Assembly: GCA_013350335.1 (NCBI GenBank)
Contig: CM023540.1
Coordinates: forward strand, 59,806,962 to 59,870,961
Length of the DNA stretch: 64,000 nt
Direction of reading: 5' to 3'
Source of the DNA: Chimonanthus salicifolius
Taxonomy: Eukaryota > Streptophyta > Magnoliopsida > Laurales > Calycanthaceae
The notes below the pieces were generated by a model. The model made no database searches, was not told the origin of the DNA, and saw nothing but the letters and a program-made list of their open reading frames with translations. Shown here one piece after another: positions 37,661-50,854 of the stretch; the first letter of the stretch is position 1, and each line of letters starts with the position of its first letter. Made by a program: the position numbers and the translations under genes.

Positions 37661-38387
37661 TACAAGTTTTGGGATATGTCAGAGTTCGACGTCGTCTTGG
37701 CATGGATTGGTTGTCCTCCCTTCAGGTTAGCTTGGACTGTTATTGTAGGTGAGTGACGGGTCATTTCCTCACGGTAGATACATTCGTCGAGCGACTTACA
37801 ACTTACAATCTGAGCGTGGAAGAGTTGGGCAGCTTGGTGGCTAGCTTGAGTTAAGGGAGAGTTTGGGGTAGACAATGTTGAGATGCCTCACGTGGTCCGA
37901 GGGTTCCCGGATTTTCTTCCGGAGAGGCTCCTTAGATTGTCATCACGTCGTGAGGATTTGGAGCTGAGGAGTTAGTTCGGGGAGTTGGAGTCTCTTGGCT
38001 ACAAATAACCCAACACCCTCCTTGGAGTGCACTGGCCTTGTTGACCAAGAAAGGGATGACTCTACGAGTTTGTGCTTTGATTACCGGCAGAGACTTTGGA
38101 GTTGGAGAAACAGCTCAAGGGGTTAGAAACTCTTGGTTTCATTCAGCTTAACACTTCATCTTAAGGTGCACCGGCGTTGTTTACTAAGAAAAAAGATGAC
38201 TCCATGAGACTATGCATCAACTGTCGACAATTGAACATGGTTACAATGAAGAATCGAGTATCCTTTATCGAGGATTGATGATCTGTTTGACCACTTGAGA
38301 GGATCCTAGTGCTTCACCAAAATAGATCTTCGTTCGGGTTACCATCAAGTGAGGGTGTGGGAATGTGATACTGAGAAGACTGCCTTC
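37661..38387 (+). pseudogene. Pol of element B, part 1 (protease end and RT start)
   Basis: The protease end is visible as SEFDVVLGMDWLSSLQVSLD from about 37680. The N-terminal RT region then appears twice. A first copy at about 37955-38095 covers ELESLGY and a TLLGVH-like stretch and is heavily stopped. A second copy from 38096 has [27 protein letters not shown] and the TEKTAF motif. It is interrupted at 38387 by solo LTR L inside TEKTAF. Multiple stops make it non-coding. Confidence 0.75.
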
Positions 38388-39627
38388 TGTAACGCCCGCC
38401 CCTTTTCACCGTAAAATCAGAGTACAATTTTTTTTTTAACATAAAAATGACAAAGGGCGCGGACATCACGACGCGAGTTAAGTTCTGAGCTTCTAAAGCC
38501 CGGCCCTTAACTGGCCAACCCTACGCGTGCGTGGAACTAAGTCCACGACTACGGTTCACGCATAGAAAGTAAGCTCGCGGAATATAAAAGTACATGCGGA
38601 ATGATAATAGAGACTATCCTACCAATTTTCAGATAGCAGGGAAGAAACATCCGTATAATTACTAAAATGCCATTAAACTGTATTGTCCAAAAATAAAATC
38701 TAAACATAGCAAGCCATCTAAGTTATTACATTCCAACAAGCTAGTTTACTCAATTTACATTTCCAAAATGAAATAATTCAACTTAAGCAAAATAACTAGT
38801 CCGCCTTCCCAAGCTCCTAAGTTGGCTTCCGTCTCTCCCTTCCGGTCCGTCATCTCCTGCATTGTCAGCTAGGGTAGAAGTAGGGCATTAGACCACGCGC
38901 CCAGTAGGACTCCGAGTAGGGCTAGCACATGGATTAGTAATAACAGCATACAGATAATAACCCAATGGAAGCTGATAAGCCATCATATAATGAAACTATA
39001 AAGTAAATGTCATGTCATGGGTGTCTATGTTATGCATCCCACCCATCATCCAAACCATATAATATAATATCCCTCTTAACGGAACAAACCTCGTCAACGT
39101 ATCCCCATGCCTGTTTTCGGTCGCCCCAACGAAGCATGGACTCCGGTTTGTTTATTTTTTTGGGCCCATGCCATGCATGAGATGTAATGCATTATGCTAT
39201 GTAATATTTATAACTCATAACCTTAAGATATCATACATAGCCTTAATTTATAATGCATAACCTTAATCATAGTTCATAGCCATTAAATAAAATCCATCTT
39301 AAACATAGCATCCATAATCATAAAAACCCATCATAAGATAAATACTAAAATCAATAAAATATGACAAAAATACCATCACACATCCATGGCTTACAAATAG
39401 GTAGGAATCCTACCGAATACCGACTAGCGTCCTTTTTCGCTTCCGTCCGATAATCCGGTCACCGATCATGCACCGCTTGCAATGTCCTGTACCTTATTAT
39501 ACATTATCAATTAGTCCATGTTTTTTAACCATTATTAAGTCCATTAATCATACCTTAGTGGGGTTCGGCCATTCATCATGACCGAACTTCACTAACTAGG
39601 TTTTGTGGGTCCCACGTCATCTATTAA
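38388..39627 (-). mobile_element. Solo LTR L, piece 1, TSD CCTTC
   Basis: This is a minus-strand LTR, 38388-45845, with solo LTR M inserted in it. Without M and its TSD it is about 3575 bases. Flanks are CCTTC (38383-38387) and CCTTC (45846-45850), and the RT frame of element B continues across them. This piece has the LTR 3' end, the AGTTAAG hairpin, the CTAAT/TAGGGTAGAAG block near 38880, GTAGGAATCCTAC (39411-39423) and one GGTTCGGCC palindrome (39556-39593). Confidence 0.92.
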
Positions 39628-42600
39628 TGTAACACCCTGGAATTTCAAAGTTATCAGTTTATATGAAAATATTCATATTTACGGAATTGCCATTGTGATA
39701 AAAATTGATTTGAATTTAAATGGGTCAATGGCTCAATCAAGACCCAAAGGATGATAGTTGGTTTACAAAACAAATAGATGGGTAAGATAAATTTAAACAG
39801 GGTCAAGAACCATATTTGGGTCAAATTTTGATAAATGGGTCAAAATGGCTAGATGGGACCCAATGGGTCGTGTGAATGGCATGATTACCCATGGATGGAG
39901 TTCAAGCTTAGTTAATTTAAGTGTATTAGTTGCTTGAGTTTGGTTGAGTTGAAATGAATGATGGGTTAAGTTGAGTAGAATTTATTAGTTAAGTTAAATT
40001 AAATGAATGACTTAGGTTGGGTGAGTTGAATAATTGAGTTGGAGGAATATGTATATTAATGTAAGTAAGTGAAGTGTGTGAATGAGAGGGGAAGTGTTTT
40101 AAATTCCAAGTTTGAGCAAGGAAAAAACGTTGGCTACATGGGAAACTTATATGCATGTAACTCCCACCCAAGTTAAGAATGGAAATGACGTTACATGGAG
40201 TTACATGGGTGAGAGTTGAGTTTTCAAATCATTATGCACATTGGAGATGGTATAGGGTTTATGCCTTGCTTGGGTCTCCAAAAGACAAGCCAATGCATGG
40301 ATTAATGGTTCATGCATGTAACTCCAAGGTTGGAGAATAAAATGGGTAGCTTATTGGAGGAGTTACACACAATAGATTATGGCATTCTATGGCATTCCAA
40401 ATTCAAATTAGATACTAAACCAATGGGAGTTACAAAGTGTGTTCACACTTGGAGGAGGGGAGTTTTATTCCCATGATAGAACTCCCACATGGGACGTTGA
40501 TGAGGGCTGAATGGAGCTGCTGTTTGTGGAGTTACACATAGGAATGGTGGCTGTTACATAGGCCAAAACATAGAGGCAAACAATAGAGAATGGTGCAGCA
40601 CATGGGGGTTACATTTCAAAGTGAAACTCCCATGTGAGAACCTAAGAAAAGGGGAGTTACACAAGTCCAATTTACAAGGGACGTTGGGAACATGGGGAGG
40701 TTTCATCTCATGATGAAACCCCCAAGTAACATAAAGATTAGGGTAAAGGCAATGAGAGTTACACAAGGTTAAACTTGGGGCTGGTTTTTGATTAAACAAA
40801 GGGTGCCCATTTCTCTCTCTCTCCCTTTCTCTTGGCCGTTCTCTGTTTTCCCAAAAACTAAGAGCAGTAGCTGGTTGTTAATCAGTCTTTGGCTTGATTC
40901 CTTTTCATCAAGACAAGTTCAGCAAAAAGGGAAGGAACAAGCGGGAGTAAAGATCAAGTGGAGGAGTCGCGGAAACGGTAGGTGTTCGATAAACTATGTT
41001 GTTTAATTAAGAAATATGATCCGGCTATTGGATGGCTGAATCTAACAAGGGTTAAATGTTGGTTAGAAGTACATGAATGAGATCAAAAGAGGGACCATAG
41101 GGTTCGGCCCCATTGGATGGCCAAACCCCATGGAAATAATTGGTTTATTTGGATGGTTTTTGGAAATTAAAACCATACAAATTTGGGACTGTTTTTAGAT
41201 GATTTTAAGTATGTGTTTTAAAAAGGTTAAAACATAAATAAGGAAGTTTATTTTGGACAAAGATAAATGATTAAGAAGTTCAAAATCAAAGGTCATAGGG
41301 TTCGGCCACCATGGAGGGCCGAACCCCATGCAAATAATGGTTTGTTTTGATGTATTTGGAACAAATAAACCATGAAGTTGATGGACTGTTTTGGGTTATT
41401 ATTTTAAGATGTAAATACATGTTTTACAATGGTTAAAAACATGGATTTGGGTGCTGGTTTCAGACCTAAGATGAAGGACTAAATATTCAAAATTAATCTC
41501 ATGGTGTTCGGCCAATATACATGGCCGAACCCTATGAAATTGGGCTAATTTTGGAGGACTGTTTTGAAGGTTAAAAACCTGATTTAGATATACAGTTATT
41601 ACCTGGTTAATTGAGGTTTAAAAACAGTAAACGTAATCATTGGGTTCAGCCATGATAGAGGGCCGAACCCCATGTAAAACGGTATGGGTTTTCATGTTGA
41701 GAACCCCATGGAAACCATGGAAACCATGAAAATCCATGGACTGTTTTGTGGAATAATTGGGTTAAGTTTATGATGAACATTAGGTATTATTTATATGCTT
41801 TGATTTAAGAATAATATATGTTGTTTATGGAGTTAGTATGGCTAAGTAATCGGCCAATATGAATGATGGAAATTGAGTATAGAATCACATTGGTGAGGTT
41901 CGGCCATGTGTATGGCCGAACCCCACTAATGGTGATTGTGGGACATAATTGTTGGTTTATATGAAGATATGGAAGGTTTAAGAAGGATCAAATTAGGTGA
42001 TGAGGTTCAGCCATGTGTATGGCTGAACCCCACTAAAGATGATTTTATGTTTGGTGATGAAACATAGTTAATTTAAAGCAAAGGTTGGTCTCAATGGCAC
42101 AATCGTAATTATGGCTGAAATGATCAAAAATAAAATGATCATATGATGGGATAAATGGGCTAAAACCAAAGTGGTAAGGTTCAGCCATAATGTATGGCCG
42201 AACCCTACTAAGGTTCGTTTAGAAGTTTGGGTAATTAGATAGGTTTTAATTAAATAAATGATTGACCAATGTTTTAATGGATGAGGTTCGGCTATGGCTT
42301 TGGCCGAACCCCACTAGGTGATTCTTGGAACATTAAGCTTTGCTGGAAATTAGGTGGATAAATGATTAACTTGCTGCCATGTACATAGGGTATTCGGATT
42401 TTTAGAACGGTGAGCGAGCCGTGATCGGAAGATGGTCCAAAGGAAGGATCAAACAAAGTAAACTATTGTAGGTTTCCTACCTTGTTGTAACCACATAACT
42501 TATTTGCTGATTTATGTTTATTTGAATAAGTTATTTGAATCAAATGTTATATTTACAAATGGCATGTTTGCATAGACATCTCATGCATAGCATGGGATGA

Positions 42601-43505
42601 TGGGGAAGTAACCGGAGGCCACACTCCTTCGGGGCGTCCGAAAGACCATTGTGGGGTACCCTGATGATGAGAATCCCATCAGGAGGAATCCGGAGGCCAC
42701 ACTCCGTCGGGGCGTCCGAAAGACCACTGTGGGTTACCTTGACGATGAGAATCCCGTCAAGTGATGGCTATGTTGAATGGTGATGGGTGGGACTCATTAC
42801 ATGTTCATTTCATACATAGCATATTTTTACAGAATTTTGTCACACATGTATAACTATTATCCTATTTGCATGTTTTTGACTAACCATGTGGTAGCCCTAT
42901 TCGGAAACACTACTTGGGCGCGTTGATCTAACGCCCTATCTATATCTTTAGTGGATGATGCAGGGAAAGGAAAGAACGTGGTTGAAGAAGAGGACCAAGT
43001 ACGAAAACTTGGGCGATTTGAATGATTGCAATGGACTATGAATGGATTTTTGTTATGGACTTGTTAGTTGATTTATTTGGAACAATGTAATTTGTTAAAT
43101 TAGATGTTGGCATGTAATAAGTAGTTAGGTAGATACTATGGTTGGATTTATTTGAATGGTATGGAATGAATAGTAGACTAAGGTTATATAATAATTTTGG
43201 AGAATAAATAAGGTACTTTGCTATCTAAAAATGGAAATTGGATTAATCATAGGTTCTATTATAACCTCAGTTAGATCTAGGCTAAGTTAATTCCGCTAGA
43301 TAAATATGTACCATGTGCGGATCAGTTTTATGAACTTAGTTCATACGCACATGGGCTTGGCCAGTTAAGGGTCGGATTTAGAGATCCGAACTTAACTCGC
43401 GTCGTGACATTCCGCCCCGATCACTTATTGATTATTATTATTTAAAAAAATAAAAAAATAAAAATTAAACTCTGAATTTTAGAGTGAAAAGGGCGGGGTG
43501 TTACA
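39628..43505 (+). mobile_element. Solo LTR M (3878 bp), TSD ATTAA
   Basis: It starts TGTAACACCCTGGAATTTCA and ends GGGCGGGGTGTTACA, with identical flanks ATTAA (39623-39627 and 43506-43510). It is the full-length version of the LTR carried by element P. Modules: odd palindrome 39857-39869; CT leader and donor-like GTAGGT (40978-40983); palindrome array 41094-42315; GTAGGTTTCCTAC 42468-42480; hairpins 42660-42683 and 42738-42761; CTAAC 42928-42932 with GCAGG from 42960; nested hairpin 43363-43397. Confidence 0.94.
41094..42315 (+). repeat. Palindrome array in solo LTR M
   Basis: About eight units. The left half has CAT...ATG outer flanks (41100, 41299, 41505, 41644). The right half has GTGA...CCAC or GGTAA...CTACT flanks (41895, 42006, 42178, 42286). 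The unit at 42006 has changes in both arms (GGTTCAGCC with GGCTGAACC). Confidence 0.87.
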
Positions 43506-45845
43506 ATTAAACCCATCAATCTTCCCATTTTCCATGGCTTTTTAAACCCATTTAAAATTTGTAACACATTACCATAGGGTTATTACATTAGATCCCCTAA
43601 GTCCATGATCAATTTCCATGGAACTCTTGAATTTGACCACTAATTACGGTTTTGCCACTACCTCATCTTTCATGCTTAATCACTCATTTATCCATGCATG
43701 ATTAAGTCCATAATTGATCATAAACTTAGATCCCCAACTTAGGTCCATTAATTACCCATTGACCCATGTCACATAGCCATTAAAATTAACCATTTTATTA
43801 ACCTAACCCTCATTCATTTAAACCCATACAAAATCCCACACTTAACCCTTTAGATGGGTAATGAATCATGGTTTCAAGATACCTCATTCATCAACTCTTC
43901 CCATGGGATTTAGCTCATACATTTAAACTACAATGAATCCATTACCCATTCATACTCTTTGGAGACTATGAACATCACTCATCCTCCAATTTAACCCACC
44001 AAAATGGATCACAATTGGGCCATGGGTTCGGCCATACACCATGGCCGAACCCATGGTGTCCTTTCCCCATTTTTCTTGGGTCCATTGTTACACATTTGGG
44101 TTTATCACAAATCCCTCCATGAAGGGTTTAATTCATACACTTAAAACCATCATCCTTAGCTACATTAGAGTCCATTACAAATATCAATGCTAAAACCATT
44201 TTCGAGTCCATCAACACCACCAACATTCCCATTTACTTTCCATTATTCACAACCCTTCATTCCACCATTGATCACCATAGGGTTCGGCCATACACCATGG
44301 CCGAACCCATGGCTCAAGGTTCACTTCCTCCATGCATTTCAATGCCATAAACCCCTTTGCATTTTCATCATAAAACCATTTTACAACTTACTCCCATTCA
44401 TTCATCTACAACCCTAATTTTCATTAGCTAAAACCCTCATTGTCTTCCATCTTTTTGAAACCCTAATTATTTAAATCCAATACCAAATCACCCACCATGG
44501 GGTTCGGCCATACCACATGGTCGAACCCTATGGCCCATGATTTTCTTCCAATCATCCAATTCTATGCTTAATTTCATAAATTACCCAATGCACATAATCC
44601 AAGTATTTATTTCTTTTCCCTAACCCTAATTTTTCTCCATTAGGGTTTTTGCCCACTTTTCCATTCATTCCCTTTGATGGATTTAAAATCCATAGCATAA
44701 ATTTACTTGACTACCATTAAATTCACAAAATAAAACCCAAATCTTAAACCCTAAAATCCAAATCTTCTTGTTTAAGAAATACTCACCATCCGACGTCTCC
44801 TCCGATTTCTGCCGCTCCCGTCGGTCTCCGTAGCCTCCTCTCTCCTTCCTCTTGATCTTTGATGGGTCAAGATTCTTGATTAATGGTGGCAATCCCCAAC
44901 CCTAGAATTGGCCAAGGTAAGTTTTGTGTGAGAGAGGGAGAGGGAAAAATTATAAGAGGGAAGATGATAACCCTTTACCTTCGAGTGATTTCTCTCAAAA
45001 TTTCACTTCTTTCTTCTCTCCTTCTCTTCTCTTTTCCTTAACTCTCTTTCTCTCCTTCACTTTGATGTAGGGGACTACCATGGGAGAGTGAAAATGGAGA
45101 GTGTTGAGTGAAAAGAGAATGGGAAAAGACATCAAGGCTTATCCCCATTTTTTTGCTTTACATTAATTACCTTCACCAACCTTAAGATATTTTTGAGATT
45201 TTTAAGTTGCTTTATGGCTTATAACTCCACCCCTCTAAGTCCCAACGTGTTCTATATTTTTTTTTTTTTTGAGTTTGGGATGAGGTGAGTCTTCACCTCA
45301 TAGGTCCCCTTTGACAACTCTTAACTACCATTTTAAATAATTTAATTATTTAATTACTTAGTTACTTTAATTCCCATTTACTTATTTAAATCACCTTAGG
45401 TTAATTCATTATACTTAACCTATTTCCATTATTCCACCCATGGTTGACCAAATCAACCATGGTGGTCGGCCCCACAAAACCTTGGGTCCACACTTGGCCA
45501 CATCACCATTGTTTAATTCCAAATAACTTAGGTGATTTAAAATCATTGAATTCACTCTAAGTGGATTACCATTGGGCCTATGGCCCAATTACATTTCCAT
45601 CTAGCCCATTCACCTTAGAGCATAACCATCTTGACCCATTGGGTCCCAAATGGGTATTTGACCCAATTTGACCATTCTTGACCCATTTAAATAAATTTAA
45701 ATCCAAACCATAGTCTATTGGGCCACACTTGGGCCTTTATCCAATTTTGGCCCATTTACAATTTACTCCACCAATTTTCTAATTTCCATCATTAAAATAA
45801 ATAATATTCACATTTATATTAATTCCAAAATTCCGAGACCTTACA
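43506..45845 (-). mobile_element. Solo LTR L, piece 2
   Basis: This continues LTR L to its 5' end on minus (TGTAAGGTCTCGGAATTTTG at 45845). It contains three GGTTCGGCC palindromes (near 44029, 44279 and 44502), a GTGAGT donor-like site on minus (44781-44786), the CT/GA-rich leader (44900-45080) and GACCCATTGGGTCCC (about 45640). Confidence 0.9.
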
Positions 45846-47745
45846 CCTTCCGCACTCGTTTTGGACTCTGTGAGTTTGAAGTAATGCCGTTTGGGGTGAC
45901 TAATGCCCCGGCGACATTCATGGATCTAATTAAAATGATATTCAGACCATGCATGGATCAGTTGCAGTGGTGTTCATCGACATCTTGATATATTCAGCAT
46001 TAGAGGAAGATCATGAGCAGCATTTGAGGACCATGCTTCATGTCTTGAGGGACCACGAGCCTTATGCAAAGCACAACAAGTGTGAATTTTGGTGCCAGAG
46101 GTTCAGTTTCTTGGGCACATGATGTCAGCTGGCGGTGTGACTGTGGATCCAACTGAAGTGGAGGCTACTTTGAGTTGGGAACGACCACAGAGTGTGCTTG
46201 AAATCCAAAGCATTTTGGGTCTTGCGGGTTAGTATCGGCAGTTTATCAAGGATTCTCCAAGGTCATCACACCCATGACAAGGTTGACCCGTGGGAATGTG
46301 TCATTCGCTTGGGACGAAGCTTGTGAGACAGTCTTCCGGAGGTGGAATGAGAGTAGGACTTCTGCTCCAGTGAAGATTGTACCAGATAGAGGCCACGGCC
46401 ATGCGGTTTTCTATGTTGCTTCATGTATGTACTGGTTTGAGCTGTGTACTGTGTAGTATGACTTGGAGTTGGTGTTCGTGGTGTTGTATGCAAGAAGGAG
46501 CTGAATATGAGGCAGAGACAGTGGATGTAATTACCTTGGCCCGCATGACAAGAGGGGCTTTGTCGAATCTGATCGAAGGGTAGAGCATCCAGATTTTTGC
46601 AGTACGGTTGTCCAGCCAGAGATTTAAGATAGAGTTTGGGAGCTCAACAAACGGATGAGAGGTACATCGCGCTGAGAAATACTGTGACCAGTGGCAGTGG
46701 ACTCTTTAGATGGAATGTGAAATGAGACGATGGTTTGATCTTACAAGACAGACTGTATATATTCTTGTCCGGGCAGTGCTACGAAGAGATATTACTGCAC
46801 TTCCATCATTCCAGATTTGTAGTGCAGCTAGGATGTACAAGATGTACCATGATTGCGTCAACAGTTCCAGTGGAGAAACATGAATACTGCAGTGACTGAG
46901 TTTGTGACCGGTCATTTGACCTCTTACATTTTGAGATAAAGCTTGAGACCCGCTAGTAGACTACAGCCTCTTCTGCTTCCCTAGCGGAAGTGTGATAACT
47001 TTACTATGGATTTCGTGACTGGTTTACCGAAGTCTCCTCTGAGACATGATGCAGTGTGGGTTATAGCAGAACGGTTGATTGAGTCAACCCATTTTGTTGG
47101 TATGAAGAGGACATATCCTCTTAAGAACTTGAGTTGATTGTACTTGGCGGAGGTAGTTAGGCTACACGGGGTAACTAAGTCAATTGTTTTAATTTGAAAT
47201 CCGAGGTTTTCTCTCCGTTCTTGCGGAGCTTGCAAAAAGAGTTGGGCACATAGTTTTGTTTTGGTAAGGCATTCCATCTGCAAGCGAATGGTCAGTCAGA
47301 GCGAACCATTTAGATCTTAGAAGATGTGCTCCAAGCTTGTGTTTTGGATCTTGGCGGTGGTTTGGAGAGTTAGTTACACTTGATTGAGTTCGTTACAACA
47401 ATTGCTACCAGGCCAGTACCAAGGTGATTCCTTATGGGGGACTTATAGGCTAGACCGTGCAGATCTCGCTTGTGTTTTCCGAGAGCACCGATATAGTGAT
47501 GTCAGGACCAGACGTGGTTAGGGAGATCACTGAGGTTGTGAGACTGACCAGTTAGAAGGTTGATAAACTGCCCATAGTCGGCAGGAAGGCTCTGTTGTTG
47601 TCGGAAGAGGGACCAATACAGATTGAGGATTCGAGGTAGCAAGCGCTTTGTGGCAAAGCTATCCGCTTGGTTTTGATGGTTTGGCAATGCAGGGATAGAG
47701 AGTCTTCTACTTGGGGTAACGGGACAACGATGCGGATGCAGTTTC
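45846..47745 (+). pseudogene. Pol of element B, part 2 (RT, RNase H, integrase remnants)
   Basis: The RT resumes in frame with [19 protein letters not shown] and the LIYS region. The catalytic FIDD stretch reads FID with a missing base nearby. [13 protein letters not shown], the LNMRQRQWM motif of RNase H (about 46500) and integrase (MDFVTGLPKSP near 47005; LHGVTKSIV near 47165; ANGQSER-like near 47290) follow in shifting frames. No chromodomain is visible. It is interrupted at 47745 by solo LTR N. It is a different Ty3/gypsy branch from P, judged by RT wording. Confidence 0.8.
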
Positions 47746-48928
47746 TGTAACACCCCAATTTCTCAATGAAGTGGATAATTACGAAAATGCCCCTGGTTCG
47801 TTAAATTAATTATTTTGTGATGTTAAATAAAGAAATGGTGGGGTCCATTGCTCAAATTAAGATCATATGAGCACATTATAAATGTCAAGTTTAATTGGAT
47901 GGGTAATGTACATCAATTGGGTCGAAGATGGCTAAATGGGTCAAAGGGCCCAATTGGACCCAATGGGTCATAATGGATGATTTGACCATTGTGTAAGCTC
48001 AAATTAAATGGGGTCAAGCTGAACTGATTGGAAATCAAGTATAGCAAAAATGGGTAGGCTTGATACACAAGTGAAAACCATTTAAAAATGGCAAAATCAG
48101 CCCATTAATGGGTCATGTTGTCAAAATGGCTCAAGGGGTTAATTGGGGACCCAATGGGTCGGGTTGACTATGTTGACCACGGATGACCGTGTGGGCCCTC
48201 AATTGAACTCAAGTATGAGTTAGTTCAGCTTGAGTTGGATTGATTTGGAGTGAGTTTGAATTAAGAAAAGAGTTGACTCAAATTTAGTGCATTGAATGTG
48301 TTGAGTTGGATGAGTGAGTTGGAATAAAAAGATCATGAGTCAAGTGCGTCAAGAGGAAGTGGAAAGGTGTTTTTAATCACACACAACTCTTGGGGAATCA
48401 ATCCTAGCCGTTGGAATGAAGAGGTGCCTTGGCAAAGCCAAGGGACACCAAGGTTGGGCGGCATCATGCATCTCATGAGATGCATTTGTTAACATGAAAG
48501 GATGCAACGTTTGGAATGAAGGGGTGTCTTGGATGGCACCCAATATCCCATCGTTTTTTACAAAGGGTTAATGAGGATTAAAGAGGGGGGTTTGGGGCTG
48601 ATGTAAAAAAAGGAAAGACCACCATTGTTGGCCGATTTTCACACTGAAAATCCAAGGAATTCTCATCTAACTCTCCCTCTCTCCAAACCCGTTTTCTTGG
48701 CTGAATCAGCAGAGGTGTTTGCACCAACTGGTCAAGCATAAACCAAAAGAAGGATAGGAAGTAAAGATTAAAAGCAAGGAAGTTTGGTAAGTGTTTAGTT
48801 GTTATTTTGGTGTAATAAAATGGAACAAATGGAGCATGTATTGGGCCATGGTTATGGCCGAATGCATCAAGGTTTTAACCTTGGGTAATGATGGTTTAAA
48901 TACTCAAAAAAAGGGATGGAAATGGACC

Positions 48929-50099
48929 ACAGGGTTCGGTCATTTTGGATGGCCGAACCCCATGGAAATAATTGGTTGATTTCGATGGTTTTTGGAATTT
49001 AAAACCATACAAGTATGGGACTGTTTTTAGATGTTTCATTAGACTTAAAGTACATGTTTTAAAAAGGTTAAAACATGGACATGAAGGTCATGAAGGACTG
49101 AAGGTACCATGGATATAAATTGATAAAATGGACCATTGGGCTCAGGCCATTTTGGATCGCCGAACCCCATGAAGTGTCATGGTCATTTGGATTGAGTTGT
49201 TATAAAATGAAAACCATGCAAAGTGATGGACTGATTTGGAGGGTTTTTGAGAGGTAAAAACCAGGTAATATTACACTGATTATTATATGTTTAAATGAGA
49301 CTTAAAACATGTTATGAGGACCAAGACATGGACATAGGGTTCGACCACTTTGGATGGCCGAACCCCATGAAAGTATTTGATGATTTTGGTGAGATAAAAA
49401 CCATATAAGATCATGTTGTTTTATGTGATTTGATGAAGATTAATTTGCTGTTATTGGTTGGCCAATATATGGCTGAACCATGTCAATGTTAGGGTTAAGT
49501 TACTGATTCAAATCATGGATAGATGATGGACCAATTAAATCAAGAGAACCAGTGGGTTCGGCCATGTGCATGGCCGAACCCCATGGGCTGTTTTTGGGTG
49601 AAAAGATTGGATTGAATTCTATTGGAAACTATGATGTGTTTATGTCTTTGATTTAAGAATTACCTAGGTTTAGGTATGGATTTAATATCAAGCTGATTAA
49701 TCATGAATAAGATGAAAAGTGGGGACAAAAATCAGATTTGGTGAGGTTCGGCCATGTGGTATGGCCGAACCACACTAAGGGTCATTGGTGGCCTTAATGT
49801 GTAGCTAATTATGTGATTTAAAGGAGCAAATAAAGATGTGAGGTTCGGCCTTGGGTATGGGCGAACCCCACCAAGGTGGTTTGGTCATAGTCAAGGATGT
49901 TTAAGGAAAAGGTTGGTCTCAATGGCATAATGGTAGTTATGGGAGAAATGATCAAAGGAAGAATGATCATACGTATGGTTGTATGGACCCAAAACAAAGG
50001 GGTATTTTTGTAGAATTTGATGCTTAATAGAGATTAAACGAATGAGAGACCAAAGGATGAATAGGTGAGGTTCAGCCATGGGTATGGCCGAACCCCACA
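48929..50099 (+). repeat. Palindrome array in solo LTR N
   Basis: About eight units near 48932, 49150, 49339, 49470, 49557, 49746, 49845 and 50072. Outer flanks change from CAT/ATG type on the left to GTGA/CCAC type on the right. Confidence 0.85.
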
Positions 50100-50767
50100 T
50101 AGTGCATTTTTGGGACTTAGACCAAGTTGGAATTACATAATGAATGTTTAATTTGCTGCTATGAAAATAAGGTATCGAGACTTACGAGAATGGCGTACGA
50201 GTCGTGAACGGCTGACGATTAAGAAAGATCGAACACTGAAGAGAATCTTCAGTAGGTTTCCTACCTACTTGTAACCACATTTACACTTGTTTTCATGATG
50301 CTTTTTATGAGATATTGTCATACAATTATCTATTATATATTCAAAGATGAGTTATGTATTTACAAATGACATACAATGCATTGGCATCTCATGCATAGAC
50401 ATGGGATGATGATTGAGGATATGCTGTGTTGCAATTATGAGTTACCGTCCTCCTTAGGCGATGAGAGTCCCGCCAGGAGGAGTAACATGATGATAAGAGT
50501 CACATTGGTCTCCTTAGGCGATGAGAGTCCCGCCAGGAGGACTAATATGTGATATGAAACAACTCAATGATGAAGTGTCTTTCCACAGGTAACGAGGTTT
50601 ACTGTGGATTGCCTTATCGTGTGAGTCCCAAATGAAAGTGTACTGTGATTTACCTTGACGGTGAGAGTCTTGTCAAGTGATGGCTATGTATGTGTGATGG
50701 GGTGGGGCTCATTACATTTGCATACATACATAGCATGGTTTTATATGTTTTTTATAACCATGTACTA

Positions 50768-50769
<2 letters not shown>

Positions 50770-50851
<82 letters not shown>
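50770..50851. repeat. TA dinucleotide repeat, about 41 units
   Basis: An uninterrupted TA run in solo LTR N, where other LTRs have a short ATTATGATATATGC-like stretch. It is a simple microsatellite expansion. Confidence 0.95.
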
Positions 50852-50854
<3 letters not shown>

